DNA of 35,619 nt, taken from NCBI RefSeq assembly GCF_029263785.1, contig NZ_JAJUFE010000021.1:1-35619 (forward strand), read 5' to 3'. Positions 7,070 through 16,185 of the stretch are shown one piece after another. Below the pieces are notes generated by a model. The model ran no database searches. It had not been told where the DNA came from and worked only from the letters and a program-made list of their open reading frames with translations. A program made the translations under genes and the position numbers. The DNA comes from Pusillimonas sp. (GTDB lineage Bacteria; Pseudomonadota; Gammaproteobacteria; Burkholderiales; Burkholderiaceae_B). The stretch's first letter is position 1. Each line of letters begins with the position of its first letter.

Positions 7070-8575
7070 ATGGAACTCTTGGAACATCTGGCGCTGGGTT
7101 TTTCGGTGGCTCTTACCCTGGAGAATCTTGTGTATTGCCTCCTGGGATGTCTGCTTGGCACGCTTATCGGCGTCTTGCCGGGAATCGGCCCGCTTCCCAC
7201 CATCGCCATGCTCCTTCCCATTACCTACGTGCTGCCGCCCGTGGCCGGCCTGATCATGCTGGCGGGCATTTATTACGGCGCTCAGTATGGCGGTTCGACA
7301 ACTGCCATACTGGTTGCCCTGCCTGGCGAAACTTCGGCGGTAGTAACCGTACTCGACGGCCACCAAATGGCACGCAAGGGCCGTGCGGGTTCCGCCCTTG
7401 CCATTGCTGCACTGGGCTCCTTCTTTGCTGGCTGTGTGGCCACGCTGGTGCTGGCGGGCTTCGCGCCGCCATTGGCTCAGGTCGCGTTCAAGTTTGGGGC
7501 TGCCGAGTATTTTTCGCTGATGGTTCTTGGCCTGATCGGCGCAGTCGTCCTGGCGTCCGGTTCGCTGCCCAAAGCCATCTGCATGATTCTGCTGGGCCTT
7601 TTGCTGGGCATGGTGGGCACCGACGTCAACTCGGGGGTGTCTCGCTTTGATTTTGGCATTCCCGAGTTGCAAGATGGCATTGACTTTGCCGTGGTGGCCA
7701 TGGGAGTGTTCGGACTGGCCGAAATACTTGCCAACCTTGAACTCAAGGACAAACGTACCGAAGTCGCAAGCAAGGTCGGAACACTCTACCCCAACAAGCA
7801 GGAATTCAAGGAAGCATGGCCGGCAGCGGTACGAGGTACCGCCATGGGCGCAGCTTTGGGAGTGCTGCCTGGCGGCGGAGCCATTCTGTCATCTTTTGCC
7901 TCGTACACACTCGAGAAAAAACTGTCGAGTACACCCGAACGTTTCGGCAACGGCCACCCGGCAGGCCTGGCCGGCCCCGAATCTGCCAACAACGCCGCCG
8001 CGCAAACCTCATTCATTCCCCTTCTGACCCTGGGCATTCCAGGAAACGCCGTTACCGCCCTGATGCTCGGCGCCATGACCATACACAACATTCAGCCGGG
8101 CCCAAGGGTCATGAGCACCCATCCCGATTTGTTCTGGGGCCTGATCGTCTCGATGTGGATTGGCAACCTCATGCTGGTCATTTTGAACCTTCCCCTGGTC
8201 GGCGTATGGATCAAACTGCTCAAGGTGCCCTACCGCATCCTGTTTCCCGCCATACTGGTGTTTTGCACCATCGGTGTGTATTCGCTGAATTACAACGTAT
8301 TCGACATCTGGATGCTGGCCATTTTCGGCCTGGTCGGATATGTCTGGATGAAGCTTCGCTGCGAGGGCGCGCCCTTGCTTCTTGGTCTTGTACTTGGCCC
8401 CCTGATGGAAGAATACTTTCGGCGTGCCCTGCTGCTCTCACGGGGCGACTACAGCACATTCGTGACCCGGCCCCTGTCACTTACGCTGCTGATCATGGCC
8501 GCCGCATTGGTTATCATCGTAGCTTTGCCGGTCATTCGCAAGAAGCGTGAAGAAACCTTCGTCGAAGACAATTAA
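7070..8575 (+). CDS. tctA: tripartite tricarboxylate transporter large membrane subunit TctA
   Basis: Large permease of a TTT carboxylate transporter, 501 residues with about a dozen membrane segments. Conserved TctA stretches are present: GVLPGIGPLPTIAMLLPITY near the N-terminus, YYGAQYGGSTTAILVALPGE, and in the second half GALLGVLPGGGAI-like sequence (LGVLPGGGAILSSFASY), then ESANNAAAQTSFIPLLTLGIPGNAVTALMLGA. The ATG at 7070 follows AGGTTGGT. It lies in line with tctB and 28 bases before the dehydrogenase gene. The substrate is a carboxylate of unknown identity; family members import citrate, tartrate, aromatic acids and others, depending on the binding protein. Confidence 0.96.
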   Translation: MELLEHLALGFSVALTLENLVYCLLGCLLGTLIGVLPGIGPLPTIAMLLPITYVLPPVAGLIMLAGIYYGAQYGGSTTAILVALPGETSAVVTVLDGHQMARKGRAGSALAIAALGSFFAGCVATLVLAGFAPPLAQVAFKFGAAEYFSLMVLGLIGAVVLASGSLPKAICMILLGLLLGMVGTDVNSGVSRFDFGIPELQDGIDFAVVAMGVFGLAEILANLELKDKRTEVASKVGTLYPNKQEFKEAWPAAVRGTAMGAALGVLPGGGAILSSFASYTLEKKLSSTPERFGNGHPAGLAGPESANNAAAQTSFIPLLTLGIPGNAVTALMLGAMTIHNIQPGPRVMSTHPDLFWGLIVSMWIGNLMLVILNLPLVGVWIKLLKVPYRILFPAILVFCTIGVYSLNYNVFDIWMLAIFGLVGYVWMKLRCEGAPLLLGLVLGPLMEEYFRRALLLSRGDYSTFVTRPLSLTLLIMAAALVIIVALPVIRKKREETFVEDN

Positions 8576-8603
8576 ACAAAGTGCGCCAATCAGGAGCCCA
8601 TCC

Positions 8604-9512
8604 ATGACACAGTCCGCATTAAAACAGTACCCGGAAACCGCGCCATTGAACGTCGCCTTTCTCGGGCTGGGTGTTATGGGCTACCCCATGGCCGGACATC
8701 TCGCGCGCGCCGGGCACAAAGTCACCGTGTATAACCGCAGCCCTGACAAGGCCGAAAAATGGGTGGCTGAATACGGCGGCCGGGCTTGCTCCACGCCACG
8801 CGAAGCCGCAGCCGGGGCAGATATTGTCTTCAGCTGTGTGGGCAACGATAACGACCTTCGCAGCGTCGTTCTCGGACCGGACGGAGCCTTTGGCGGCATG
8901 AAAGCCGGCAGCCTGTATATCGACCACACTACTGCTTCGGCACAGGTCGCGCGCGAACTGCACCACGAAGGCGGCAAACAAAATATTCAATTTATCGATG
9001 CGCCGGTTTCCGGCGGGCAGGCAGGCGCACAGAACGGCGTGCTTACCATTATGTGTGGCGGTGAAGAACAGGCGTTTGAAAAGGCCCGGCCAGTCATGCT
9101 TGCATTTGCCCAGGCAGTCACCTTGCTCGGCGGGCCCGGATCCGGCCAGTTGTGCAAGATGGTCAATCAGATCTGTGTTGCCGGCATTGTTCAGGGCCTG
9201 TCCGAGGCCATCGCCTTTGGTCAGGCGGCGGGTCTGAACATGCAGCAGGTCGTAGAGGTAATCGGAAAGGGAGCTGCTCAAAGCTGGCAGCTCGATAACC
9301 GCGGCAAAACCATGATCGAAGGACAATTCGATTTTGGATTTGCGGTGGACTGGATGCGTAAGGATTTGCGCCTGGTGCTGGACGAGGCTGGGCGCAACGG
9401 GGCACGCCTGCCGGTTACAGCCCTGGTGGATCAATTCTATGCCGATGTGCAGCAAATGGGCGGCGGCCGCTGGGACACCTCCAGCCTGATTGCACGATTG
9501 CGCAATAAATGA
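8604..9512 (+). CDS. NAD(P)-dependent 3-hydroxyisobutyrate dehydrogenase-like oxidoreductase
   Basis: Beta-hydroxyacid dehydrogenase family enzyme, 302 residues. The N-terminal nucleotide-binding signature FLGLGVMGYPMAGHLARAGH is clear, followed by NRSPDKAEKW, DHTTASAQVA, the substrate-binding DAPVSGGQAGAQNGVLTIM and GQLCKMVNQ, which holds the catalytic lysine. The exact substrate (3-hydroxyisobutyrate, tartronate semialdehyde, a succinic semialdehyde-type compound) cannot be told from sequence. CAGGAG lies 8 bases before the ATG at 8604; the open frame to 8547 overlaps the tctA end. Its place after tctBA suggests it may act on the imported carboxylate or a product of it. The stop lies 4 bases from the convergent rppH stop. 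Confidence 0.92.
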   Translation: MTQSALKQYPETAPLNVAFLGLGVMGYPMAGHLARAGHKVTVYNRSPDKAEKWVAEYGGRACSTPREAAAGADIVFSCVGNDNDLRSVVLGPDGAFGGMKAGSLYIDHTTASAQVARELHHEGGKQNIQFIDAPVSGGQAGAQNGVLTIMCGGEEQAFEKARPVMLAFAQAVTLLGGPGSGQLCKMVNQICVAGIVQGLSEAIAFGQAAGLNMQQVVEVIGKGAAQSWQLDNRGKTMIEGQFDFGFAVDWMRKDLRLVLDEAGRNGARLPVTALVDQFYADVQQMGGGRWDTSSLIARLRNK

Positions 9513-9516
9513 AGCG

Positions 9517-10107
9517 CTATCGCTGTATCTGCTGCGCCTTTGCCACCTGAAGGGGCGACGAATCGCCGGTTTTCTTGTCTACGCCGTTGCGCTGCGCATG
9601 ACCGCGTTGACGCAGGTAGCGCGTTTCGTGGCCGCGACGGAACAAGATGCCAGATAGCTCGTTGAGCGCCATGGTGTAGACCTCGCGCTTGAACTCGATG
9701 ACTGCGTCAAGAGGCACCCAGTAGTGGCTCCAGCGCCATGCATCGAATTCAGGATGACGGGTCGCACGCAGACTCACGTCGGAATCGCGCCCAAGCATCC
9801 TCAGCAAAAACCAGATCTGTTTTTGCCCCTTGTAAATGCCGCGAGAATCGCGCCGCATGAAATCGCTGGGCACGTTGTATCGCAGCCAATCCCGTGTACG
9901 TCCCAAAATGCGCACATGTTCGGGCAGAAGGCCCACCTCTTCGTGGAGCTCGCGGTACATGGCCTGTACCGGACTTTCGCCGTACTTGATGCCTCCCTGA
10001 GGAAATTGCCACGCGTGTTCGCGAATGCGCTTGCCCCAGAAAACCTCGTTCTTGTTATTTACGAGGATAATGCCGACATTGGGACGGTAGCCTTCACGGT
10101 CTAGCAT
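9517..10107 (-). CDS. rppH: RNA pyrophosphohydrolase RppH
   Basis: Nudix hydrolase that removes pyrophosphate from the 5' triphosphate end of mRNA and so triggers decay. The 196-residue product has the start [18 protein letters not shown], the RppH segment [16 protein letters not shown], and a full Nudix box at 38-60 (G38, E44, R52-E53, E56-E57, G59). [12 protein letters not shown] and [10 protein letters not shown] are also typical. The C-terminal tail is longer than in E. coli and rich in Arg and Gln. The ATG at 10107 fits the family start; a frame open to 10143 adds 12 residues. It is divergent from proS across 64 bases. Confidence 0.95.
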   Translation of the reverse strand: MLDREGYRPNVGIILVNNKNEVFWGKRIREHAWQFPQGGIKYGESPVQAMYRELHEEVGLLPEHVRILGRTRDWLRYNVPSDFMRRDSRGIYKGQKQIWFLLRMLGRDSDVSLRATRHPEFDAWRWSHYWVPLDAVIEFKREVYTMALNELSGILFRRGHETRYLRQRGHAQRNGVDKKTGDSSPLQVAKAQQIQR

Positions 10108-10142
10108 AGGCCACCCCAATAGATTTAATACAATTACCCCCA

Positions 10143-10148
10143 ATTATA
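10143..10148 (-). promoter_or_regulatory. candidate -10 box for rppH
   Basis: A perfect TATAAT on the minus strand would place a start site near 10136, giving rppH a leader of about 29 bases. The -35 region is poor, so this is tentative. The same AT-rich stretch (10118-10152) must also serve proS on the other strand. Confidence 0.35.
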
Positions 10149-10171
10149 CGTATCTTGCAGAGATCCACACC

Positions 10172-11911
10172 ATGCGCGCATCCAAGTATCACATCAACAC
10201 CCTCAAAGAAGCCCCGTCCGAGGCGGAGGTCGCCAGTCATCAGTTGATGACACGGGCTGGAATGATCCGCAAGGCGGCCGGAGGCATCTACACCTACATG
10301 CCCATGGGGTTAAAAATACTGCGCAAGATCGAGAACATCGTTCGCGAAGAAATGAACGCCGCCGACGCGATCGAACTGCTGATGCCAATTGTGCAGCCGG
10401 CCGAACTCTGGATGGAGTCGAATCGCTGGGAACAATATGGACCCGAACTATTGCGAATCAAGGATCGGCACGGCCGCGATTTTGTTCTGCAGCCCACCTC
10501 CGAAGAGGTCATTACGGACATCGTGCGAAATGAAATCCACAGCTGGCGCCAGCTCCCACGCAACTTCTACCATATTCAGACCAAGTTTCGCGACGAACGC
10601 CGCCCCCGCTTCGGCCTGATGCGTGGGCGCGAATTCACCATGAAGGACGGCTACTCCTTCGACCGAGATGAAGCAGGGGCACAAGCCAGCTACGACGCCA
10701 TGTATGCCGCATACACAAAAATATTCAAGCGTCTGGGCCTGGAGTTTCGCGCCGTCGCTGCCGACACCGGATCGATCGGAGGCAGCCGCAGCCACGAGTT
10801 TCAGGTTATTGCCGAAACCGGCGAAGACCTGATTGTTTACAACCCGGACACCGAATACGCCGCAAACATCGAGCTGGCCGAAGCGCCGTGCCTGATTGAA
10901 ACCCGAGCCGCGCCGACTCAGCCCATGAACAAGACGGCTACGCCCAATGCACCCAAATGCGAGCTGGTGGCCGATCTGCTGGGCGTCCCTCTGGAAAACA
11001 CTGTGAAGTCCATCGTTTTGGCCTCCGATGGCGCCGAAGGTTCCGAAAAAGCCCAGATCTGGTTACTGCTGATACGCGGCGATCACGAACTCAACGAGAT
11101 CAAGGCCAGCAAGCTTCCAGGCCTGGAGAACGGCTATCGTTTTGCCACCGAGGAAGAGATTCAGGCTGCGTTCGGCTGCGTTCCAGGGTATTTGGGTCCG
11201 GTGAAAACCGCCTTGCCTGTTCGAATCGTCGCAGATCGCACGGTTGCCAACATGAGCGATTTCATTTGCGGTGCCAATGCCGAAGGCTTTCATCTGACCG
11301 GTGTCAATTGGGGCCGCGACCTACCCGAACCTGACGAAATCGCCGACCTGCGTAACGTCGTTGACGGTGACCCTGACCCCAAGGGTGGACGCCTGTCGAT
11401 TCAACGCGGAATCGAAGTCGGGCACATCTTTTTCCTTGGCGACAAATACTCCAAGGCTCTGAACGCCACTTACCTTGATGCCGACGGCAAGCCCGCCATA
11501 ATGCAAATGGGCTGTTACGGCATAGGCATCAGCCGCATTTCGGCCGCTGCCGTGGAACAGAACCATGACGATAAAGGAATTATCTGGCCACGAGCCATTG
11601 CCCCGTTCGAGGTGGTGATCTGCCCGATGGGCTGGAGCAAAAGTGAAACAACTCGAAACGCCGCCGAGGCACTGTATCAACAATTGCGTGACGAGGGGGT
11701 GGACGTCATTCTGGATGACAGGGATGCCCGACCCGGCGTGATGTTTGCAGACTGGGAGCTGATTGGCGTGCCCTTGCGGGTCACCATCGGCGATCGCGGA
11801 TTAAATGAAGGTATTGTGGAACTTCAACAACGCAAGACGGGTCTGACTGAAAAAATTCCCGTGGATGACGCCAGAATGCACATACTGGAACGATTAAAAT
11901 CAATCCCATGA
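10172..11911 (+). CDS. proS: prolyl-tRNA synthetase (with editing domain)
   Basis: Class II aminoacyl-tRNA synthetase that charges tRNA-Pro; 579 residues, the length of the bacterial long form. The catalytic core opens with [25 protein letters not shown], then [11 protein letters not shown] and [10 protein letters not shown]; motif 2 ([21 protein letters not shown]) is clear, and motif 3 appears as [19 protein letters not shown]. The YbaK-like editing insertion, which clears mischarged Ala-tRNA-Pro, lies at about 225-385 ([32 protein letters not shown]). The C-terminal anticodon-binding domain follows ([30 protein letters not shown]). The ribosome binding site is weak (AGAG). A hairpin follows the stop before ybgC. 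Confidence 0.98.
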   Translation: MRASKYHINTLKEAPSEAEVASHQLMTRAGMIRKAAGGIYTYMPMGLKILRKIENIVREEMNAADAIELLMPIVQPAELWMESNRWEQYGPELLRIKDRHGRDFVLQPTSEEVITDIVRNEIHSWRQLPRNFYHIQTKFRDERRPRFGLMRGREFTMKDGYSFDRDEAGAQASYDAMYAAYTKIFKRLGLEFRAVAADTGSIGGSRSHEFQVIAETGEDLIVYNPDTEYAANIELAEAPCLIETRAAPTQPMNKTATPNAPKCELVADLLGVPLENTVKSIVLASDGAEGSEKAQIWLLLIRGDHELNEIKASKLPGLENGYRFATEEEIQAAFGCVPGYLGPVKTALPVRIVADRTVANMSDFICGANAEGFHLTGVNWGRDLPEPDEIADLRNVVDGDPDPKGGRLSIQRGIEVGHIFFLGDKYSKALNATYLDADGKPAIMQMGCYGIGISRISAAAVEQNHDDKGIIWPRAIAPFEVVICPMGWSKSETTRNAAEALYQQLRDEGVDVILDDRDARPGVMFADWELIGVPLRVTIGDRGLNEGIVELQQRKTGLTEKIPVDDARMHILERLKSIP

Positions 11912-11950
11912 TAGAAACCCCACCTGACAAAGCAATTCACACTTGCCAGG

Positions 11951-11976
11951 AAGGCCGGCCAACCTGCCGGCCTTGT
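11951..11976 (+). terminator. candidate terminator hairpin between proS and ybgC
   Basis: AAGGCCGGC at 11951-11959 pairs perfectly with GCCGGCCTT at 11966-11974 around a 6-base loop. Only two extra T follow the stem, so termination may be partial, leaving room for read-through from proS into the tol genes. Confidence 0.5.
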
Positions 11977-11995
11977 CACAGTGCCTAACCAACCC

Positions 11996-12421
11996 ATGTC
12001 AACAGAAACACCCGGCTCCTTGTCGACGCTGGATATTCGCGTATATTACGAAGACACCGACGCCGCCGGCGTCGTGTTTTACGCCAACTATCTCAAATTC
12101 TTCGAACGAGGTCGAACCGAGTGGCTGCGCCGACTGGGTGTGAATCAATCCGAGCTTGCGGCTCAACACCAACGTATGTTTGTGGTGAAAAGAGCCCAAA
12201 CGCACTACATGAAACCCGCGCGTTTCGACGATCTGCTGACCATTCACAGCCGCATCACGCGACTGGGGCGTGCCTCGATCGAGTTCGCCCAGATCGCTAC
12301 GGCCCAGGGTGAAACCCTCTGCGAAAGCACGGTGGAAATTGTTTGTGTAGATACCAACAGCTTCCGACCGGCTGGTCTTCCCCCATTCCTTAGAACCCTA
12401 TTGCAAAAGGTCCAGAACTAA
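11996..12421 (+). CDS. ybgC: acyl-CoA thioesterase YbgC
   Basis: Hot-dog fold thioesterase of 141 residues, first gene of the tol-pal cluster. The family active-site region VYYEDTDAAGVVFYANYLKF is present, with D22 as the expected catalytic aspartate, followed by FERGRTEWLRRLG. YbgC acts on acyl-CoA or acyl-ACP and is linked to phospholipid metabolism at the inner membrane; its tie to Tol-Pal function is not settled. The ATG at 11996 is taken; a GTG at 11981 would add five residues. The stop is 2 bases before the tolQ start, so the two are in one message. Confidence 0.93.
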   Translation: MSTETPGSLSTLDIRVYYEDTDAAGVVFYANYLKFFERGRTEWLRRLGVNQSELAAQHQRMFVVKRAQTHYMKPARFDDLLTIHSRITRLGRASIEFAQIATAQGETLCESTVEIVCVDTNSFRPAGLPPFLRTLLQKVQN

Positions 12422-12423
12422 TC

Positions 12424-13101
12424 ATGCAAGCTACCGGCGACATTTCGTTGCTTTCTTTGTTGATAAACGCCAGCTTCCCTGTTCAGCTGGTGATGCTGAT
12501 TCTGGTTGGTATTTCCATACTGTCATGGACATATATTTTCGCCAAGCGAGCCGCCCTGAAGCGGGCTCACACGCAAACCAGACGTTTCGAAGATGATTTC
12601 TGGGCCGGCGGCGACCTCACCGTATTGCAGCAATCGATTGCCGGCAGGCGTGATGAGCACGGGGCGCTTGCTCGAATCTTCGACGCCGGCATGACCGAAT
12701 TCCTCAAGGCCCGGCGCAATGCGGCAGGAAACGGTGAAGCCATGCTTGATGGACCTCGCCGAGCCATGCGCGCTACCTACCAGCGCGAAATGGACAGCCT
12801 TGAATCCCACCTGAACTTTTTGGCTTCGGCCGGCTCCGTCAGCCCCTATATAGGACTTCTGGGAACAGTGTGGGGAATCATGCATGCATTCATCGGTCTG
12901 TCGAGCATGCAGCAAGCTACCCTGGCAGCAGTGGCACCGGGAATCGCCGAAGCCCTGATTGCGACGGCTATCGGCCTGTTCGCAGCAATTCCAGCTGTAG
13001 TGGCCTATAACCGCTACACCAACGAGATCGACCGCCTATCGATCCGTTTCGATAGTTTCATTGACGAGTTCCTGAACATCTTGCAACGCCAGGTACGCTG
13101 A
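12424..13101 (+). CDS. tolQ: Tol-Pal system protein TolQ
   Basis: Inner-membrane motor subunit of the Tol-Pal system, homologous to ExbB and MotA, which uses proton motive force for outer-membrane constriction during division. The 225-residue product has three membrane segments at about 17-36, 136-158 and 168-192. The conserved region SAGSVSPYIGLLGTVWGIMHAF and the third segment GIAEALIATAIGLFAAIPAVVAYN are typical. The stop codon overlaps the tolR start (TGATG), showing translational coupling. Confidence 0.97.
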   Translation: MQATGDISLLSLLINASFPVQLVMLILVGISILSWTYIFAKRAALKRAHTQTRRFEDDFWAGGDLTVLQQSIAGRRDEHGALARIFDAGMTEFLKARRNAAGNGEAMLDGPRRAMRATYQREMDSLESHLNFLASAGSVSPYIGLLGTVWGIMHAFIGLSSMQQATLAAVAPGIAEALIATAIGLFAAIPAVVAYNRYTNEIDRLSIRFDSFIDEFLNILQRQVR

Positions 13102-13547
13102 TGCCTTCCATTCGTGGCTCCTCCCGCCGCTCGCGCCGTCTGCAGAACGAAATCAACGTCGTTCCGTATATTGACGTCATGCTTGTGCTGCTGGTGATCT
13201 TTATGGTCACTGCACCCATGATCACGCCCGGTCTCATCGAATTGCCCACCGTTGGCCAAGCCAGTGAAGTCCCGGTCGAACCCGTTGAGGTTCAAATCGA
13301 AGAAGACGGCACCATGTCGGTGCGGACACGACGGGCAGGTGAAGACTTCCAGCAAATAGCGCCAGAGCAACTGGTGGACGAAATCCAGTCTCGGATCACC
13401 GCTGAAACACCAGTCATATTGGCAGCGGACGGACGCGTACCCTACGAAACCGTCATGAAGGCCATGGACCAGTTACGCTCAAACGGCATCACCCGCCTGG
13501 GCCTGCTGGTTGACCAAAGCGCCGCTCCCGACGAACAGAAGCGATGA
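13101..13547 (+). CDS. tolR: Tol-Pal system protein TolR
   Basis: Inner-membrane stator partner of TolQ, of the ExbD/TolR family, 148 residues. A short cytoplasmic arm (RRSRRLQNEINVVPYIDVMLVLLVIFMV) leads into the single membrane segment; the aspartate in PYIDVMLVLL is the conserved proton-carrying residue. The periplasmic domain ends with VILAADGRVPYETVMKAMDQLRSNGITRLGLLV, typical of the family. It overlaps the end of tolQ by one base and the start of tolA by four (ATGA), so the genes are tightly coupled. Confidence 0.97.
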   Translation: MPSIRGSSRRSRRLQNEINVVPYIDVMLVLLVIFMVTAPMITPGLIELPTVGQASEVPVEPVEVQIEEDGTMSVRTRRAGEDFQQIAPEQLVDEIQSRITAETPVILAADGRVPYETVMKAMDQLRSNGITRLGLLVDQSAAPDEQKR

Positions 13548-14830
13548 CGTCGCCCTTCACGCCAAAGCCTAGAGCCGCAGCCGGGAAATCCCCCAAGACA
13601 GACAGACGGCCAGTTCGCACGCCCGAGCAAGAGGACGAGCGTCGCGGACTTACGTACGCGTTGATCGCGCACGCTGCACTCGCATTGATAATGCTTGTCG
13701 GGTTCTTGACTGCGTCGCCCAGCAATCCCAATCCGGTCCAGATCGAGCTATGGGCACAGGGCGATACCCGTGCCGCGGCCGAACCCGAAGAAGAAGCCGA
13801 GCCTATCGAAGCTGAATCGACTCCCGAGCCTGCGCCCCAACCGGAACCGGAACCGGAACCCGAGCCAGAGCCGCAGCCACAACCCGAACCGCAGCCGGAA
13901 CCTCAACCTCAACCCGACCCTGAGCCGCAAGCTCAACCAGAGCCCCCCCCGGCTCCAGAGGTGGATCCGGATATTGCCATCGAGAAAGCGCGCGAAGAGC
14001 AAAGAAAACGCGAAGAGGAAGAACGTCGCCTGGCCGCGGAAAAAGCCGCAGCGGAAAAAGCTGCAGCAGAGAAAGCTGCTGCCGAAAAGGCCGCTGCACA
14101 GAAGAAAGCCGCCGAAGAAAAGGCACTTGCCGAGAAAAAAGCGGCTGAAGAAAAAGCGGCGGCCGAAAAGAAAGCGGCCGAAGAAAGAGCGCTGGCGGAA
14201 AAGAAAGCCGCTGAGCAAAAGGCATTAGCCGAGAAGAAGGCTGCCGAAGAAAAAGCTGCCGCCGAGAAAAAGGCCGCTGAACAAAAGGCCGCAGCCGAAA
14301 AAGCGGCTGCCGAGAAAGCCGCAGCCGAAAAGAAAGCAGCCGAGGAAAAGGCGGCTGCCGAAAAGAAAGCCGCGGCTGCCAAGGCAGCGGCCGAAAAGAA
14401 AGAGGCTGAAAGAAAAGCCGCCGCTGCAAAGAAAGCAAAAGAGGAGCAGGCCAAACGGGATGCCATCAGGGCCGCGATGCGTGGAGATGCGCTGGGCGCC
14501 GCCGGCATTGCAGGTGGCACTGCCGACCGCAACCAATCGGGTGGCGGAGGCTCTGATTCGGGTTACGCTGCGCTGGTGCGCCAGTGCGTGCGACCCGGAG
14601 TTGTCTACGCCACGCCGCCTCGCAGCGGGCCGAACCCGACAGTACAATACAGAGTCAATCTGAGCGGAAACGGCAGCGTCACGGGCACCCGTATGTTGCG
14701 TTCATCCGGCAACCCCGCATTCGATCGAGCCGTCGACTCCGGGATCAGGGCTTGCAACCCATTCCCCAAGCCACCTTCGGGCAAGTATCCCCCGTACATC
14801 GACGTGGATTACCAAATGTATGACAAATAG
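13544..14830 (+). CDS. tolA: Tol-Pal system protein TolA
   Basis: Links the TolQR motor to TolB/Pal across the periplasm; 428 residues. The parts in order are a cytoplasmic N-terminus, one membrane anchor (about 37-57, YALIAHAALALIMLVGFLTA), a Pro/Glu/Gln-rich tract at about 80-140 that recalls TonB, a long Ala/Lys/Glu helical region at about 145-310 built of AEKKAAEEKA-like units, and the globular C-terminal domain (LVRQCVRPGVVY, NPTVQYRVNLSGNGSVTGTRMLRSSGNPAFDRAV) that binds TolB and Pal. The start overlaps the tolR stop by four bases. Repetitive DNA at 13830-14450 comes from the low-complexity protein and is prone to length change. Confidence 0.96.
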   Translation: MTSPFTPKPRAAAGKSPKTDRRPVRTPEQEDERRGLTYALIAHAALALIMLVGFLTASPSNPNPVQIELWAQGDTRAAAEPEEEAEPIEAESTPEPAPQPEPEPEPEPEPQPQPEPQPEPQPQPDPEPQAQPEPPPAPEVDPDIAIEKAREEQRKREEEERRLAAEKAAAEKAAAEKAAAEKAAAQKKAAEEKALAEKKAAEEKAAAEKKAAEERALAEKKAAEQKALAEKKAAEEKAAAEKKAAEQKAAAEKAAAEKAAAEKKAAEEKAAAEKKAAAAKAAAEKKEAERKAAAAKKAKEEQAKRDAIRAAMRGDALGAAGIAGGTADRNQSGGGGSDSGYAALVRQCVRPGVVYATPPRSGPNPTVQYRVNLSGNGSVTGTRMLRSSGNPAFDRAVDSGIRACNPFPKPPSGKYPPYIDVDYQMYDK

Positions 14831-14843
14831 GAGATCAGCCGAC

Positions 14844-16151
14844 ATGACTACCGTCATTCCCGTAATCAAGACCATGCATCGCTCGTGGCGGGCAGGCCTG
14901 TTCGGGCTGCTGCTTGCCTTGAGCCTGCTTGCCGCCGGGGCGGCCCAGGCACAACTGCGAGTAGACATCTCCGGCGTGGGTGCTACCCAGTATCCGATTG
15001 CCATCGCCGACTTCTCGGGCGACCCGCAGGGTCAACTCATCGGCGAGGTCATTCGCGCCGACCTCACCCGCTCGGGACAGTTTCGCCTGATCAATGCCAC
15101 GGGTTCTTCGCTTGACGCCGAAAGTACGGTCGACTACGACACCTGGCACGGCCGCGGCGCGCACTACATTGCGTACGGCAGCATCAGTCAGGCCGCCGGC
15201 CAGTACACTGTCAGCTACCGCTTGGGCAATGTCAATCAGAAAACTCAGATGGACGGCGTCGCATTTACCGGTTCCGAAAAGGAACTGCGCCGCATCGCGC
15301 ATCAGATCGCTGATCGAATCTATGAGCAGATCACCGGCGTGCGTGGCGTGTTCTCGACACGCATTGCTTACGTCGTGCAAAAAAGCAACACTTACGAGTT
15401 ACAAATTGCAGATGCCGACGGGCAGAACCCGCAGGTCATGTTGCGTTCCAAGCATTCCATCATTTCGCCGGCATGGTCTCCTGATGGTAAGAAACTGGCA
15501 TATGTCAGCTTCGAAACCGGGAAACCTGTCGTGTACGTCCAGACCCTGGCCACCGGAGAACGCTTCCCGATCGCCAACTTCAAGGGCAACAACAGCGCAC
15601 CTGCCTGGTCGCCCAATGGTGATCAACTTGCCATCACGCTTTCGCGAGACGGCATTGCCCAGATCTACACCATCAATGCTGACGGATCGGGCTTGCGGCG
15701 TGTCATGCGTTCACCATTGATCGATACCGAACCCTTCTTTTCGCCTGACGGCAGCAGTCTGGTATTTACGAGTGACCGCAGCGGCTCGCCACAGATTTAT
15801 CAGGTACCGGTATCGGGTGGAAACGCCACTCGCATAACCTTTAACGGAAGTTACAACATCTCACCGGCGCTCTCGCCAAGTGCAAACGAACTGGTGTACG
15901 TTACACGAAGGGATGGCGCATTTCGAATTGCTCTGCAAAACATGGCAACGGGTGCGGAACAACTGTTGACCAACGGACCCGATGACGAGTCTCCCAGTTT
16001 CGCTCCCAACGGAATGCAGATCCTTTACAGCTCCATTCAGGGCGGGCGCGGCGTTTTGGCCGTAGTCTCGACCGACGGCAGGGTACGGCAAACACTGTCC
16101 ACCCTGGACGGAAAGGTTCGCGAACCCACCTGGGGGCCATTCACCAACTAG
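14844..16151 (+). CDS. tolB: Tol-Pal system protein TolB
   Basis: Periplasmic beta-propeller protein that binds Pal and TolA. The 435-residue product has a signal peptide (about 11-34, ending AQA), an N-terminal alpha/beta domain (DISGVGATQYPIAIADFSGD) and a C-terminal propeller made of repeats such as SPDGKKLAYVS, SPNGDQLAITL, SPDGSSLVFTSDRSGSPQIY and APNGMQILYSS. I take the ATG at 14844, with AGGAG at 14829-14833; an in-frame ATG at 14820 lies inside the tolA coding end and has no ribosome binding site. It is cotranscribed with tolA and followed by pal after 34 bases. Confidence 0.97.
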   Translation: MTTVIPVIKTMHRSWRAGLFGLLLALSLLAAGAAQAQLRVDISGVGATQYPIAIADFSGDPQGQLIGEVIRADLTRSGQFRLINATGSSLDAESTVDYDTWHGRGAHYIAYGSISQAAGQYTVSYRLGNVNQKTQMDGVAFTGSEKELRRIAHQIADRIYEQITGVRGVFSTRIAYVVQKSNTYELQIADADGQNPQVMLRSKHSIISPAWSPDGKKLAYVSFETGKPVVYVQTLATGERFPIANFKGNNSAPAWSPNGDQLAITLSRDGIAQIYTINADGSGLRRVMRSPLIDTEPFFSPDGSSLVFTSDRSGSPQIYQVPVSGGNATRITFNGSYNISPALSPSANELVYVTRRDGAFRIALQNMATGAEQLLTNGPDDESPSFAPNGMQILYSSIQGGRGVLAVVSTDGRVRQTLSTLDGKVREPTWGPFTN

Positions 16152-16185
16152 TTTTTTCTCGTGACTCTTTCTAAAAGGAACTTAA

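Noticed and set aside
6689-7672. 327-residue minus-strand open frame
   Set aside because: It lies antisense to tctB and tctA, which are unmistakable, and its product resembles no family.
8619-9455. 278-residue minus-strand open frame
   Set aside because: Antisense to the 3-hydroxyisobutyrate dehydrogenase-like gene, whose motifs are complete.
13840-14450. Regular repeats that might suggest a CRISPR or satellite array
   Set aside because: The period follows codons of low-complexity TolA protein; there are no uniform repeats with unique spacers.
13933-14532. Long minus-strand open frames in tolA encoding Ala/Ser/Phe-rich protein
   Set aside because: They mirror the repetitive AEKKAAEEKA coding of TolA; composition and lack of ribosome binding sites mark them as shadows.
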